Positions 32,631 through 45,666 of a stretch of DNA of 64,000 nt are shown here, in pieces; the first letter of the stretch is position 1, and each line of letters begins with the position of its first letter. Position numbers and translations under genes: made by a program. The stretch is taken from NCBI GenBank assembly GCA_037157565.1, contig JAZHRO010000002.1:77550001-77614000 (forward strand). The letters are read 5' to 3'. Under the pieces are notes generated by a model, which was not told where the DNA came from, did no database searches, and was given only the letters and a program-made list of their open reading frames with translations. The DNA is from Thalassia testudinum (Eukaryota > Streptophyta > Magnoliopsida > Alismatales > Hydrocharitaceae).

Positions 32631-33945
32631 CGAAAAGGTAAACCCAGTGCTTCAGTCGTCAAGCGCGGAGCACACCTAATCCTTCTAAGCATATGAACTG
32701 ATTTGAGTGCACGTGCATGTGTGTGCACAAGCGTGTGCCTGTGTGCATGTGCCTGAGTGGGTGAGCGAGTGTGTATAGGTCTGTGATGGGCCTGAAACTG
32801 TGCATTGGTTAAAATTGATAAGAATCCACCTAATCTAAACTAGGCATGGGCCTAGTAGGGTTTGGTCCCACCCTACCGATTGTTGTGTATCTTTGTCCAC
32901 TTAACAAATTTTTCGATAAGTGAAGAAGAGAGTGGTAAAGCAAAAAATCATGTAAGTGTGGAAACTTTAGAGTGCACAGTGATGAGGGAAGAAAAAGAGA
33001 ATTTAAGTAAAGAACTTAAAAGGAAGTAAAGAGAGGAATTAGAAGAAAGAAGAGAGAAGCTAAGGGAAGAGAGAAGACAATAAAATGACGAGAAAAGAAT
33101 TAAATAAGAAGAAGAAGAGCTAATGAGAGAAAGGAATTGAAAGAAAGGATTAAGACAGAGTGATTGATTCAAAAGAGAGATAAATGAAGAGATAAAGAGG
33201 AGAATCAGACATCTGAAATAATCATCAAAAGTCTAATCTTTACTTTTAAGTCGCTTAATATTCTTATCAAATGTCTGATTGAAGGCTGGGAGCTGTGAAG
33301 AAGAGTTGAGCTTTATAACGACATAAAAGGCACCTTTATTCATTCTAGTTTACTTTTATGCCTTCTATTCTTGAGAAACTGTAATAAACATTTGGTATTC
33401 ATTGTAAATCTTTCATGTACATTTCTTTTCTATAATGGAATAATTGCATGATTTAATTGTCTACTCTTTTCTATAATGGCAGGTTTTCTATTTTCTATTT
33501 TTTGTTTTTCCCGCTTCCATTATACATATCCATTGTGAGTATTTCCTTCCTCAGTCTTTAGTGTAGATTTGCTTGTTGCATTTAGTTTAGAGAATATGAA
33601 AGAATACCAAAAATATTCATACTTTCTAACTAGCAGCAGCCTATATTTAGGCATACACTCCTAGGAGTACATTTACCTGCTAGTAACAATCTGACTTAGG
33701 AATTTTCTATCTCGCATCAGCATGAAAATTCGCAAAAACCCATGTAGATCCCTGTCTTTGGACTAATAAGCAAGACCATATTTTTGTTGAAAAAATCTAA
33801 AAAGTAGTCACATTTACTTCTTTCTATCATTTTTGTAAAAGATTAATTAAAAAGAGGAATTTTAAAAACTTTTGACTCAAATCTCTTTGTAGATTGCATG
33901 CGGGTTTTTCTCGTACATATCTATTGCATGCTATCCCGCACACAG

Positions 33946-34420
33946 TGAGATCACTAGAGTCACATGAGTCTATTATTTCTACCTCTCCTCTTTGCACCTC
34001 TTAGGGCTTTGGTTGAAGATCAACAAGTCTGTCTCACTACTAAGAGCCCCGGGGAGCCAGTAGTGAGTGGTGTCAATCCTAAACCTTAGACCTTTGAGTT
34101 TAAGGATACGCACTTGAGTAGACACATCTTGGACATGTATTTTGGATTGATATTATACTTGTTTGCATCACTATATTTTATGTGTATTCTTGGGATCTTC
34201 TTTCCTTTTAAAAGAAGAAAAACCCACTTTTCGAGCTATTTTTGGGTTTTGTTTGCTGCTGTTTTTTGCAGTGGTGTGAGTGTGCCTTTGCACATTTTTG
34301 TGTTTTATGCAAAGGAGGCGATCGCTGAAACCGCCTCTCGTATCTCGTCTGATAGGTTTACCTAGACCGGTTGCACTGAGGTAACCAATTTTCCCATCAG
34401 AATTCTCTGCATTTTCTATG
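33946..34420 (+). other. E6 leader
   Basis: Non-coding; no recognisable feature other than the approach to gag. Confidence 0.4.
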
Positions 34421-36043
34421 TTTGATTCTATGGATCAATCATAGAACCCGAATCTCGAGATCCCTTCTTCTTTTGGTCAGGGGGAGATGCTACCTTTTGA
34501 TATCCATGAGGTGCTCCTGAACCAGAATTTACAAATGCTCGAGCAGAACCACCAAATTAATCTATTGACGGCTGCTCTTCAGAACCTACAAAATTTGCAG
34601 CTCCATTCTCCTCCTCGACCTGTGGTAGGTCCTAGCCCACCTAATTATCCTCTTCCACCTTGTCCTAGGCCTCTACTCCGAGACTACTATAATCCATTTA
34701 ATGCACAAGTAGAGCCTAATGTTAGGATTCCCGTTGGGGAAAACGACCCAGAGTTAAAGCCAAATATTGCATGTCTAATCCCACACTTTCACGAGTATTC
34801 ATCCAAGGATCCATTCCAATATATTGAAGATCTAAAAGATCTATCTCAGACTCTTGGACCTTGAAATCAAAGCTAGGAAATCCTATTAATGAAAAATGTT
34901 CTTTTTCAGGCTTAAAGACAATGCCGCTTATTGGTACCACACAATCGCACGACCTATCTCTACTTGGAACAAACTCGAATCTACATTTTTGAAGAAATTA
35001 TTTTCTATAGGTTGCACCAATGCCCTTAGGCGAGCTATCACTACATTTACTCAAAACCAAGGAGAGCCAATTCATGAAGTGTGGGAGTGCTTTCATGAAT
35101 TGCAAAGGAAATACCCACATCACGACATCCCTCGCTAGCAACTAATGCATATCTTTTATTATGGATCGCAAGAGAGCATTCACAATTTGGTCGATGCCTC
35201 TTGTGGAGGGAATTTCTTGAATCGCGACGAAGAATCCGCTTCAGAATTGTTTGAAGGGATGGCGGAAAACTCGATCATCAATGTGTCAATGTCGCAATTC
35301 ACACAAGGAAACACGCACCAAAATCTGCATTAAAGCTCACATCACAAGGACATTCATGAAATAGAAAACCCATCCAGTTCAAGGGATTTAGAGATTATAG
35401 CTGAGAAACTAGACAAGGTTGACATCATAGCGAAGCATCTCGACGAGGTCCACAATACGATGAAAAATCTTACATCTCTACTCGCTACGCAAAATCCTGC
35501 ACATTTACATTTTGCGCAAATTCCTGTGGAGAGGGAATTTGTGAATAATCTGATTCTAGAGATCCTTCTTCCTTGGGTATACTCCCTACTCTTTCACCAA
35601 CCTTAGGAGGGACCTTTGTCCCATCATTCCCATATCTTTCCCCACTTCCTGCTTTTATGGAAAACACGCCATATCCTTATGATTTAAATGCCATTCAGGG
35701 AAACACTATGAGATCAAACCCATATTCAAATACCTCTAATCGTGGATGGCATAATCACCCTAATTTCTCTTGGTTTGATCATTCCCAAAGACCACAATAT
35801 CCAAATCAGACCTAACAAAACCTACCCACATTGCTGTTTCAGCAACCCAATGTGAGGCCCTTTCATGCAAGTATGCAGAACTACTCAGGGCCAAATAAAG
35901 ATACACAGCTCGACGAGATTTTGCAAGCTATGACTAAGAGCCAGCGAAAAAATGCTGAAGCTCTCACTGAGGTACAACGGCAATATTCAGCAGAACTGGC
36001 TGACCTTATGGGCCAAATCATGCAGTTAGCTGAATCTCGTCAG
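34421..36043 (+). pseudogene. gag: E6 gag, 5' part
   Basis: Athila-type Gag, the capsid-like protein that packages element RNA. The open frame from 34487 has a Gln/Leu-rich N-terminus, then IPVGENDPELKPNIACLIPHFHEYSSKDPF, the usual Athila capsid entry. After a frame change the capsid core continues at 34896 (WYHTIARPISTWNKLESTF, LRRAITTFTQNQGEPIHEVWE). VDASCGGNFLN lies at about 35200 and NRGWHNHPNFSWFDH at about 35740. It breaks at ...LAESRQ (36043) where E7 enters. No CCHC zinc knuckle is seen. At least four stops or frame shifts occur. Confidence 0.85.
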
Positions 36044-36734
36044 TGGTCGGGCTCGGATAGGCGGTGTTAATATGGTGATTTCATCATTGAAATGAGTATA
36101 GTGGTTAACCTAAATCGAGCCTAACCATCTTCTTACAAACTTTTTAACCTGGCCTACTTGATTTTATCTTGGTCACTTTTAGGCCCAGGGTCGAACTTAG
36201 GGAAGCGGGATTAGAGGTAAATAAGTTTCTAAGCCTATCCTACAATGAATCTCTTCCGTTCGTTTATTATGTTTTTGGTGTTTTTCTATTTAAGATTTTT
36301 TTCTGATAATTTTTGTCCTTGAGGTACACCCTCAAAATCAAGTTCTTGGCTTTGAGCCAAATTAGGGTTCCAAAATTGGTCTTGCTATTCGCAAGACTGA
36401 GTACCTACAAGTCAAGGATTATCTCTCTTTTATATATTTTTTATCTTTTTGATAGCAGGAAAGAGAAATAGAAATAAGATAAATATAGTATATATGTATA
36501 TATATATATATAATATATATATAGGGGTGGGGGTGGAGGTGGAAATGACGTGTAGCACGGTGTTGAGTTGATCGTCGTCTAGGAAGACGCAACCAACAGG
36601 ACGAAGTGCCGCGTGGAGTAGGATGGATGGGTGGAAGGTGTGTGCGAAGATGCTTTCTGTACTCGTGTATCGGGGAATATCAGCAATTGGTGCAGATATT
36701 CCCACGGTACAACGTGTGGTAGGTGATAAGAAAA

Positions 36735-37190
36735 TATATATATATATGTATTTATATAAATATATATTTATATGTATAGATATAGATATGGTTATAATTA
36801 TTTAGGTGTATATGTAGTTATATATGTATATATATATATGTATATGTATATATATATAGATATGTAAATATATATATAAATAGATGTATGTGTGTGTGTG
36901 TGTGTGTATATATATGTATATATTTATAATTAGATATATATGTATATATGTATATAGATATATGTAGATGGATATATATATATGTATGTATTTATAGCTA
37001 TAGATATATATGTATATATGTATGTATATTTGTATATATATATATGTATAAATATATGTGTATATATATGTATATATATATGTATATATACTTATACTTA
37101 GTTGTATAGGTAATAATATATATATAGATATATGTATATATATATGTATATAAATATATATATGTATAAATATATATAAGTATATAGTCG
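36735..37190. repeat. TA/TATATG microsatellite in E7 3' LTR
   Basis: Irregular (TATATG)n, (TA)n and TG runs. The matching tract in the 5' LTR (47848-48265) differs in length and arrangement. Confidence 0.9.
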
Positions 37191-38056
37191 TGTACAAGTG
37201 AGTGAGTGTGTGTGTACACGTGAGTGTGTACAAGTGTGGTGTGTGTGTGTGAGTGAGGTGTGTGTCTGTGAGAGAGAGAAAGAGAGAGAGAGCGTTTGCT
37301 GGTTAAGTCGTCTAGGGGCTTCAGCCGACGTCTGGTGGTGTGCGTAGAAGCGCGCACGCACAGGCGTGCACTGGAGGGAGCGGTGTGAGGGTGCAGCGCA
37401 GCGCACCGCGCTGCACGCTGAAGTGAACGCGGGCGAAGAAGCAGGGGCTGGAGCAAATGCAACGGGTGCGAGCATACGCGGAAGCAGGTGTGCAAATGGG
37501 CTGGCGACGGTTGCGGCACGGAGAGAGAGCGCGCAGTGACCGGATAAGTGAGAAACTTTCCGATCACCGCACTGTAGCTATAGTGTCGCGCTCTCTAGAG
37601 TGAACAGTAGCTACAGTGCGCACTCGGCGCGGGCGACCGTCTGCGGCCGGTTCTGCATGCACGGGCACTGTGGAGAGGGCCTACGCACGTGGAAGGAGCT
37701 GTGCCGGTTGCTATAGGGGCACGCGGTGGCCTGCACGCGGGCGAGAGGCTGCTGCGCCGTGCTGCTGCCGCTGCTGAGCTTCCAAGCTTGAGTCTGCGGC
37801 AATGGCAGAAGTGCTTGAATGTAGAAACAGAGGGTGGAATCCACCACGCCCACCTGCTCTTGGATGTGCTGGACGGTGGTGGGACTCACAGTGGTGGTCG
37901 TGGACCACTGTGAGCTGCTCCTGCTCGCAACGTGTCTTTCCGGTAGGAAGAGGGGCTGCGTATGGAGGGGAGAGGGGCGGAGATGGCCTGGAGAAGGAAG
38001 GTTGCTATGTGTTTTTTTTTTTTGTTGGACCAGCTCTCGCAAGGAAGATGGCTGTG

Positions 38057-38068
38057 CCCTTTTTAAAG
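38057..38068 (-). promoter_or_regulatory. TATA-like box, E7 3' LTR
   Basis: Minus strand CTTTAAAAAGGG; same position in the other LTR at 49124-49135. Confidence 0.45.
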
Positions 38069-38401
38069 AGAAATGAGGCATGCACAGCCATGCCTTGGGC
38101 TGCATGCATGGCTAAGCATGCTGCTGACAGGGAGTGGCGCGAAGAAGAAGCGGCCATGCCTTGTAGTCGCGCGGAGAATAATAATTTCAAAGCCAAATAA
38201 AAATAAAGATGGTGATTTTGCGAGGCAGCACTTGAAGAATACGTTAATTACAAGGCCAATTTATCCTCTCCTCCCCTCTCAAATAAATGCATGCATGCAT
38301 TTATTTTTACAAATGCAACTATGGTCACCTAATATGCACTGGCAATGCTAGGAAATAGCCCAAGATGGCCCAATTGTTGGTGCATTTTTGCTTTGCAATC
38401 A

Positions 38402-38438
38402 TACCCCCATGACTATCTTTTGCTAGCCCCTAGCAAAA
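38402..38438 (-). promoter_or_regulatory. E7 polypurine tract with adjacent perfect hairpin
   Basis: Minus strand atagtcatgggggta abuts the LTR start TGATTGCAAAG. Arms TTTTGCTAG (38418-38426) and CTAGCAAAA (38430-38438) are perfect with loop CCC. Confidence 0.8.
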
Positions 38439-39674
38439 CATTTTGTACTGTATTTTAGAAATGATCTTAAGCTAAAGATTTTCTTCTAAGGCGACATAGG
38501 TGTGTTTATGTGTTGGATATTGTGAGAACCAATTGTAGAGAAGACTACCAGTACTTTAAGTCTTACATGACATAGACCATCTCTTAACTAACCTGGACTC
38601 TTGATATTTAAACCTTAAGTACAATTTCCAAGACCCAGGAGGTTTTTGCCGTACTCGAGAGCTCAAGAGATTATGGCTTGTGCATAGTGAAGGATCAAGA
38701 CTGACCAGATGAACATTAAGACTCAAGCCCAAGGTTTCATGAATTTTTAAGTGCAGGTTGGTCCCAGTTTCAGCTCGTGTCTTTGGATTGACCCTTAAAA
38801 AGATGATGAAAAACTCAACTCCCATTACATTTGTGGCTCAAAGAAAACAGGGTATTTGTAACTTGCCCTGAAGAACTTTTGTAGGGAGAAGACTTTACAG
38901 ACATTTGCGAGATATACTGACTTATTTGCAGCTTTTTTTTTTTTTGGAAACACGTGTCAGTATATCTCTTACAACATTATTTGGAGGAGCAAACTTTTCT
39001 TTTCAGTGGGAGAGTTCCTTTTTGGTGGAAAGAGTCTCTCCTAAATACAAGACTAAAACCTGGGATAAAAAGTGTACCTGCGCGCACAGGTAAGGACTCC
39101 ACCTTCCCTAATGAACACTAGGGTTGGATCCTATGTTCACCTGGTCTTTCTTGATATGTGTAGTGTGAACCAAGATTACTTAGGCTCTTGAGTAGAAGCA
39201 AACCAACGAATCCTGTACTGATGTCTCAGGTACAAGAATACGTCCTTAGTCAGGAGAGATTCTGATCTATCTTGTCAATGCTTAAGTGAATTAAGCCAAA
39301 CCTGAGCGAATCAAGCTTCTGTGGCCTGGAAAGTCTTCAAAACAGTGGTTGAATATCCATAAACACTTATTGTATTTTTGTTTCAGCCTTAGATCATTAC
39401 TAAACACCTTTTTTTTTCTTTTTTTTTTACATATTTATAGATAGATGGAGACTGCATGATACCATAAAATACCCAGATCCTATGGATGCCTACCCTACCC
39501 CCCCATGCCAAATGATGCTATGTCCTCACATGCATGCAGGGTAGGGTAAAGGAAGGACCAAAGATCGGGTAACGAGAGCAGAGGTGTAGGGTATACAGCA
39601 GGGTGGTAGGGTGGGTGGATGGTGGGTGGTGAAGTGAAAAGTGAAGTGAGCGTGACAGTGGCGGAGTGTTGTTG
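38439..39674 (-). other. E7 non-coding 3' region
   Basis: No coding similarity is seen. It contains the internal polypurine-like block at 39497-39509 and the pol-tail box at 39675-39715. Confidence 0.65.
39497..39509 (-). promoter_or_regulatory. Internal polypurine-like block, E7
   Basis: Minus strand ggcatggggggta, 1095 bases upstream of the terminal tract. Confidence 0.55.
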
Positions 39675-40892
39675 GGGTGCCTCCCAACAAGCGCTGAATT
39701 TAACGTCCCCAGCTGGACTTAGAATGAGGCACGACATTAGTTACCCTCCAGCAGGGCAACAGTTTCCCCAACGGGGGCAGGTTCATGAGTAAGATAGGGT
39801 TTCAAACGCTGCCCATTGACCATAAATTTATGCCCAGATTTGGGATCTTCAATTTCAACGGCCCTGTTGGGAAATGGTCTCGAGACCAGGAAAGGACCAG
39901 TCCATTTGGACTTCAATTTCCTAGGAAAGAATTTGAGTCGGGCATTGTAGAGCCAAACTTGCTAAGATGGCTCAAATTCCTTCTGCCGAATACGACTGTC
40001 GTGAAAAGCCTTAGTGTGTTGCTTGAAGGTTAAGGTAGAATCATAGGCTTCACGACGGAGCTCTTCCAGCTCCTGGAGTTGGAGTTTCCTTTCTCGACCA
40101 CACAGGTCAGGGTCGAGGTTACATTGGCAAACCGCCCAATAAGCGTGGTGCTCCAACTCCACGGGCAAATGACAAGGCTTCCCGTAAACGATTCTATAAG
40201 GAGACATACCAAGGGCAGCCTTGAAGGTGGTCCGATACGTCCAAAGTGCGTCAATCAGCTTGTCGGACCAATACTTACAGTCAGGCCGAACCGTTTTCTG
40301 GAGAATTTGCTTGATTTGCCGGTTCGACACCTCTGCCTGACCGTTCGTCTGAGGATGATACGGGGATGCGATACGATGGTGAACTCTGTATTTCCTTAGA
40401 AGTGCCCGAAAAGAACCATGGGTAAAGTGGCTTCCTCCATCTGAGAGAATGACTCGAGGGATCCCAAAGTGCGCAAAGATGTGGTCTTTGACAAATCGAG
40501 TGGATATAACATGGTCAGCACGACGCGTGGCAATAGCCTCGATCCATTTCGAAACATAATCAATAGCCATGAGAATGAATTCAAAGCTGTTGGAAGGAGG
40601 AAAAGGACCCATGAAATCAATTCCCCAAATGTCGAAGATTTCTGTAGCTAGGATGGGTTGCAAGGGCATCATGTCACGATGTGACATTGACCCTAAGGAC
40701 AGGCACCTAGTGCAATGTTGGCATAATTGTGTGCATCCTGGTGAAGGGAAGGCCAAAAGAAATCACACTACAACACCTTGGCTGCAGTTTTCCTCCCAGA
40801 AAAATGGCCTCTGCAGGCCTGATCATGGCAGAAGGATAGCACACTAGGGAATTCACTGTCAGGAATGCAGTGACGGATGATTTGATCAGCAC
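39675..40892 (-). pseudogene. pol: E7 integrase (nearly intact DDE core)
   Basis: Zinc-binding HHCC region at 40880-40690 (SFCHDQACRG..., with one stop), then an open frame of 264 codons (40756-39962) covering the whole catalytic core. The three acidic residues are all present: Asp in WGIDFMGPF (about 40620), Asp in ILSDGGSHF (about 40440) and Glu in GQAEVSNRQIK (about 40320). Also seen are SPYHPQTNG and YGKPCHLPVELEHHAYWA. After a TAG at 39961 the frame continues through KLKSKWTGPFLVSRPF, the GPY/F-type tail that binds chromatin or DNA. The pol-tail box ends it. It is the best integrase in the window and would insert element cDNA if read through. Confidence 0.9.
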
Positions 40893-42367
40893 CTATTCGA
40901 AAAAGAAGTGGATTATCCTAGAAATAATACTTTGCTCTTGCCATGAGATGCTCGCGTTGGTTTTTAGGCCAGCCACGTGGAAGGGATCCGGAGGCAAGGT
41001 AATTGGCAATGTTGGCATACCAAGGTCCACTTGCCACATTAATTGCCAATAGGTGCTCATCAGGAAAAATCTCATTAATTGGCAGAGTAAGTCTAATATG
41101 GTCAGGGTCCAGTCTAGAAAGATGATTAGCCACAACATTCTGGGCTCCAACCTTATCGCGGATCTCAATGTCAAATTCTTGGAGCAGAAGGATCCAAAGA
41201 ATCAGTCTAGGCTTGGCATCCTTCCTATGCATGAGATGCCGAATGGCCACGTGATCAGTGAAAATAATAACATGTGAGCCCAGAAGGTAAGAGCAAAATT
41301 TCTCCAGCCCAAAGACGACCGCCAGTAGTTCTTTCTCAGTGGTAGTATAATTACGCTGGGCCTCATCCAACGTCTTACTGGCGTACTACACCACGAAGGG
41401 GTTTCTTTCGTGTCTTTGTCCCAGGATGGCTCCAACTGCAAGGTCGGAAGCGTCACACATGAGTTCAAAGTCGAGGGACCAACCAGGTGGCTGGAAAACA
41501 GGGGCCTTGGTGACAGCATTACACAGCTGCGTGAATGCTCGTATGCAGTCGGGGCCCATATCGAAGGGCACGTCGGTCGATAGGAGATGAGTTAAAGGTC
41601 GAGAAATCTTTAATGAATCTCCTATAGAAATCGACGTGTCCCAGGAAGGAGCAGATTTGTTTGATAGAGTCAGGCACAAGTAAATCAGCAATTACATCAA
41701 GCTTAGCTCTGTCAACCTCGATACCCCTATCGGAGATGATATGTCCGAGAACAATTCCCTCGTGTACCATAAAATGACTTTTCTCCTAGGAAAGCATGAG
41801 GTTTACATCAATACATCTCCTAAGGATACGGGTCAGGTTGGCAAGACAGTCATCAAAAGATGGTCCAAAGACTGAAAAGTCATCCATGAAGACCTCAAGA
41901 AAGTCATCCACCATGTCATGAAATATTGCCAGCATACATCTCTGGAAAGTTGCTGGCACATTACAAAGTTCGAACGACATCCCTCTAAATGCAAAGGTGC
42001 CGAAGGGGCAGGTAAAAGTGATTTTCTCTTGGTCCCGGGGGTCAATTGCCACCTGGTTATATCATGAGAATCCATCCAGGAAATAGAAAAATTTATTTCC
42101 CCCTAACCGCTCCAGGATTTGGTCAATGAAAGGTAGCGGAAAGTGATCTTTCTTAGTTGCAGCATTGAGTTTCCTATAATCTACACACACTCTCCAAGAT
42201 GTAGGAGTGCGTGTAGGGATGGATTCTCCCCTGTCATTTACACAGATGGTGAGTCCCACCTTTTTAGGCACAATGTGAATCGGACTCACCCAGGGGCTAT
42301 CGCTGATTGGGTAGATGATACCCGCATACAGCCACTTAATAATTTTCTTCTTAACGACCTCTCGCAT
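40893..42367 (-). pseudogene. pol: E7 reverse transcriptase and RNase H
   Basis: RT spans 42367 to about 41600: KKKIIKWLYAGIIYPISDSPW, VCVDYRKLNAATKKDHFPLPF, CNVPATFQRCMLAIF, and active site VFMDDFSVF (FMDD at 41879-41890). LGHVDFYRRFIKDF follows at about 41650. RNase H follows with CDAS (about 41455), TTEKELLAV (about 41340) and IIFTDH (about 41250), and the connection to integrase [11 protein letters not shown] (about 41125). Stops after FLDGFS (about 42065) and NLMLS (about 41788), another before YASKTL, and a shift near 41600 break the frame. Catalytic residues are retained, so this may have been lost only recently. Confidence 0.9.
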
Positions 42368-42368
42368 G

Positions 42369-43560
42369 TTAGGGTTGAGACGTCGCTGAATCTCGTGGGA
42401 AGGTCGAGCCTCCTCCTCCGTATATACGGTGAGTGCAGTAGGAGGGGCTAATGCCAGTTAAATCTGATAAAGACCATCCAATGGCTGCCTTGTGTTCCAT
42501 AAGGACCTTCGTTAGTTTGCACTCTTGCTCCCTAGTCAATTTTGAAATGATGATTACGGGGAGCATTTCATTTGGTCCCAAGAAAACATACTTAAGTGTA
42601 CTAGGCAGTTCTTTCACCTCAGGAGTGGATGGTGAAAGATCTGGCATTTCATGGGACAAGAGTGTCCCAGGCAGATCGGAAAATAAGTCAAGAGGAAGAA
42701 GTTGGCCCTCAGATTGGCCAAGAAGAGGGGCTTCTTGGATAGATGGATCCAAAAAGGAATAGCCCCAGTGAGTAGTATATGGGCTCAAGGTCCCAGTGTG
42801 GAGTTGCAACTCCACCTGATTTGGCAGGAAAGAAAGGGCAATCCGGTCTTCAAGAGTGTGGACCGACGGTGAGTAGCCCGGATATGACTCAGACCATGAG
42901 GTATGGGAAGTGGAGAAAACCTCGTCAGAAGTCTGGTCAGGAGAAGGTACGAAAATAGGGAGGGATGGGGGAACGCCACAATATGTGTCGGTCAGGCAAT
43001 CGTCAGTGTTTAAAGGCAGTCCGCAGCAGTCAGAATAGGTCCCAATTAGTCCGATACACACGCTGATGGCCATGTCCTCGTCAGACGTGTCATCCTCAAT
43101 GCAATCGCAATCAAAATTCTTGGCTGCCTTGAAGATGTTAAGCTTGAGCTTCTCAGATCCAACGGCAATCTCAATATAGCCCGACTTGCAGTCGATATGG
43201 GCGCAGGCTGTGGCCAAGAAAGGTCGACCAAGGATGATCGGACAATCAGAAAGTGAGCTAGGAACTTCCATATCTAAAACAAGAAAGTCAATAGGAAAAC
43301 AGAGACTGTTGACCCTAACCACCACATCTTCCACCACACCCTTAGGAATTTTGACAGAACGATCTGTCAACTGTAACGTGACAGGGGTGGGTTTCAGATT
43401 TCCCAAGGAAAATTTTTCAAGCATGATGGTTGGTCTAAGATTGATGGAAGATCAAGCAGGGCACGGTTAAAATTGCAGCCTTGGATACTACAGGAAATAA
43501 GCGGTGTGGCCGAATCTTTCTACTTCGATGGTAGGTCTGACAGTATAGCACAACTCGCAT
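42369..43560 (-). pseudogene. pro: E7 protease and protease-RT spacer
   Basis: An open frame of 351 codons (43424-42369) holds the downstream half of the aspartic protease (VTLQLTDRSVKIPKGVVEDV, IDFLVLDME, PIILGRPFLATA) and an acidic spacer with ISKLTREQECKLTKVLMEHKAAIGWS leading into RT. Upstream, the active-site region reads LLDLPSILDQ (about 43455), whereas E6 has LLDLGAS and E8 VLDLGTS. The catalytic DLG triplet is therefore broken by a small deletion and frame change. The protease would have cut the Gag-Pol polyprotein. Confidence 0.85.
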
Positions 43561-43720
43561 GAGGCGAGAGAACCACCGGATTCTTAGTTTTCTTTGACTG
43601 TCGCCTGGGTGTTGTGTAGTCTTTGAAAAATCGGGCAACAGTAGGTATATGGTCGATAGCCTCTAGCAGGGGAACCTTGATTTCAACATCCCTAAACAAA
43701 TTACGCAGGCTATCAAAGGC

Positions 43721-45666
43721 CTACGTATCCTTCTTCTTGCCTTTTGGCTCCCTCAGTAGAGCCTCAGGGAATGGGACTGATTCTGGCACTAATTTGGGTG
43801 TATCGTCCCCTCGCAAATGCGACACGCATCCTGCATGAGAAGGCGATGAAGAAGACGGGCCAAGATCAGGTCGAGGCGGATCTACGGTCTGCTTACCGCT
43901 CCTCGTAGTGATCGCATTGGACGATGTGGGTCCAGTGGGATCATAAGGCGGAGGAGGGTTCACAATAGGAACATAAGAGTGTGGTGCTGCAGTGGGATTG
44001 GCCTGAAATCCCGGTGGAATGCTCGGAGACTGCAGAATCTGATGAACCTGCCCCTGAGAAGGTTGTACCTGTGGTTGAGGACCACGGGGTATGAAATTTC
44101 ACAAGTTGGGAACAGGTTGGGTTGGAAGAGTGCCTTGAGATCGAGTTGCCATGCGTAGTTGACTGATCTTAGCATTCTGCTGTGCCAATTGGTGCTAAAG
44201 AGAGGTCATGTTCTCTTCATGGCACTTTGACATTTCCGTCATCATTCGCATCAATTTATCAAGAGGACTTGATGCGTGTTCTGTTTGCTATACGCAAGGA
44301 CCCGATGGTGGATTCGCCATAGGATTATACTGGGCCCTTGGGATGATAGTTGCGAATGGTCGCATTGGTCCACCCGTGGGGTTTTGGCGCTGCGGGTTGG
44401 TGGACCATGTGAAGTCCGGATGATTTCTCCACCCTGGGTTATAAGTGGCAGAGAACGGGTTGTTCCCTAAGGCGCAAGCGTCTTCTATGCCAGAAGATGC
44501 GTCCGCATGTAAATATGCTTTCGAGCACACGGAGGCTTAGTCCTCCATGTCAAAATACTGGCTTGCAGAAGCCAGATCCACATGACTTACCGAATCGCTC
44601 GGCGCGACACTCGATAAGGAAGGTCTTACGGGGTTTCTCGGGATAAGCCTGGTGTTGGAAGAATTGGGATTGTGACGAAGTGGTGAGGTGGGGGTGTTTG
44701 CCATAGAACGGGTGAGGTTGGCCAGAAGCTCGTCCAGCTTCTTGTGCACGATGGAGACTTCATCCAATTTTTGTGCGATAAGGCTGAGATCTGTGGATGA
44801 ATGGGAGGGTCCTGTGTCAACTTCGTGGACATTACGGGGCAGGCTGGTACAATTAAAGGCGATAATGGAGGCATTGTTCATTGAATTTTCGCTCATATTT
44901 TCAAATAATTCGAATGCTCGATTCTCATCTTTATTCATGAAGTTCCCTCCGCAGGAAGCATCTGCAATCTGCTTCAAAGTCTCATTTAGCCCATAGTAGA
45001 AAATCTAGGCTATATGCCACTTAGGCAGACTGTGGTGTAGACACTTCCTGAGGAGGTCATTATATCTCTCCCATGCCTCATGAAACTGTTCGCCATTTTG
45101 TTGCGTAAAGGAAGTGATAGCACGGCGAAGCGCATTGGTTCGCCCGATTGGGAAGAACTTCTTGAGAAACATTGTTCGCATCTCTTCCCAAGAGTGGATG
45201 GTTCTTCCAAGGGTGCATAACCGCTGCAACGCTTTATCCGGTAATGAAAATGGGAACATTTTCATGAGGACTATTGGTAACCCGATATTTCTCGGTTTAA
45301 TAGTTTCAGCCAATCGGGTTAGGTATTCCAAGTGGAGAAAAGGATCTTCACTTGCAAGACCATGGAAGTGAAAATTTCTCAGGCCAATTATGTTAGGTTT
45401 CAATTCAAAGTCATCCCCACCCATGGGGATCCGAATTTGTCCTATGGTCTCTGTAGCAGCAAGATTCTAATATTAGCTAAGAGACCTAGTCTCCTCCCAT
45501 TCAGGAGGGTTCTGCATTTCCTCCAATGTTTCCCTAATGGCTTCAATTTGTTCATTATACATTTCCATTTGGGCTTGGAGGCAGGTTATGGGATCCAAGG
45601 TTCACTACCTGGTGGGTTTTGAGGGCGGTTTCCTCCCTCGGGATTTGGGGGTGGGCGTGCAGCCAT
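43721..45666 (-). pseudogene. gag: E7 gag
   Basis: Possible start ATG at 45666 (MAARPPPNPEGGNRP). The capsid region in the 139-codon frame 45424-45005 has FELKPNIIGLRNFHFHGL, FPFSLPDKALQRL, LKKFFPIGRTNALRRAITSF and FHEAWERYNDLL. Next come ADASCGGNFMNKDENRAFEL (44977 on), ATYNPGWRNHPDFTW (about 44440) and ITTRSGK (about 43900), which lies at the gag-protease boundary in Athila. The segment DVEIKVPLLEAIDHIPTVAR follows at about 43680. No zinc knuckle is seen. Stops at 45005, 44537 and 44288 and a shift near 44980 interrupt it. Confidence 0.88.

Larger units (their letters stand above)
29692..33945 (+). mobile_element. 5' LTR of E6 (borders approximate)
   Basis: It starts TGAGAGACTC after E4 pol. 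A TATA box (ctataaatac) is at 30450-30459. A U5-like atccctgtctttgg lies at 33748-33761. The right border is inferred, because no clear primer-binding site is found between 33700 and 34400. At about 4.2 kb it is long, so a further unrecognised insertion is possible. An A-rich purine stretch is at 32980-33190. Confidence 0.5.
36044..38401 (-). mobile_element. 3' LTR of E7
   Basis: 2358 bp. It contains a long TATATG/TA microsatellite (about 36735-37190), a GC-rich part (37290-37960), a TATA-like CTTTAAAAAGGG on the minus strand at 38057-38068, and the terminal tgcaatca. Confidence 0.92.

Noticed and set aside
34030..34070. agagccccggggagccag as a primer-binding site of E6
   Set aside because: Shares only the CCGGGGA part with known sites and is not directly after a clear LTR end; the E6 LTR border was left approximate.
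36802..37567. Frames of 143 and 189 codons made of repeated Ile-Tyr-Ile
   Set aside because: Translation of the TATATG microsatellite in the E7 LTR.
37870..37900. gtgggactc in the E7 LTR as a possible minus-strand USE
   Set aside because: The half after GTCCCAC does not fit and no TATA is found at the right distance.
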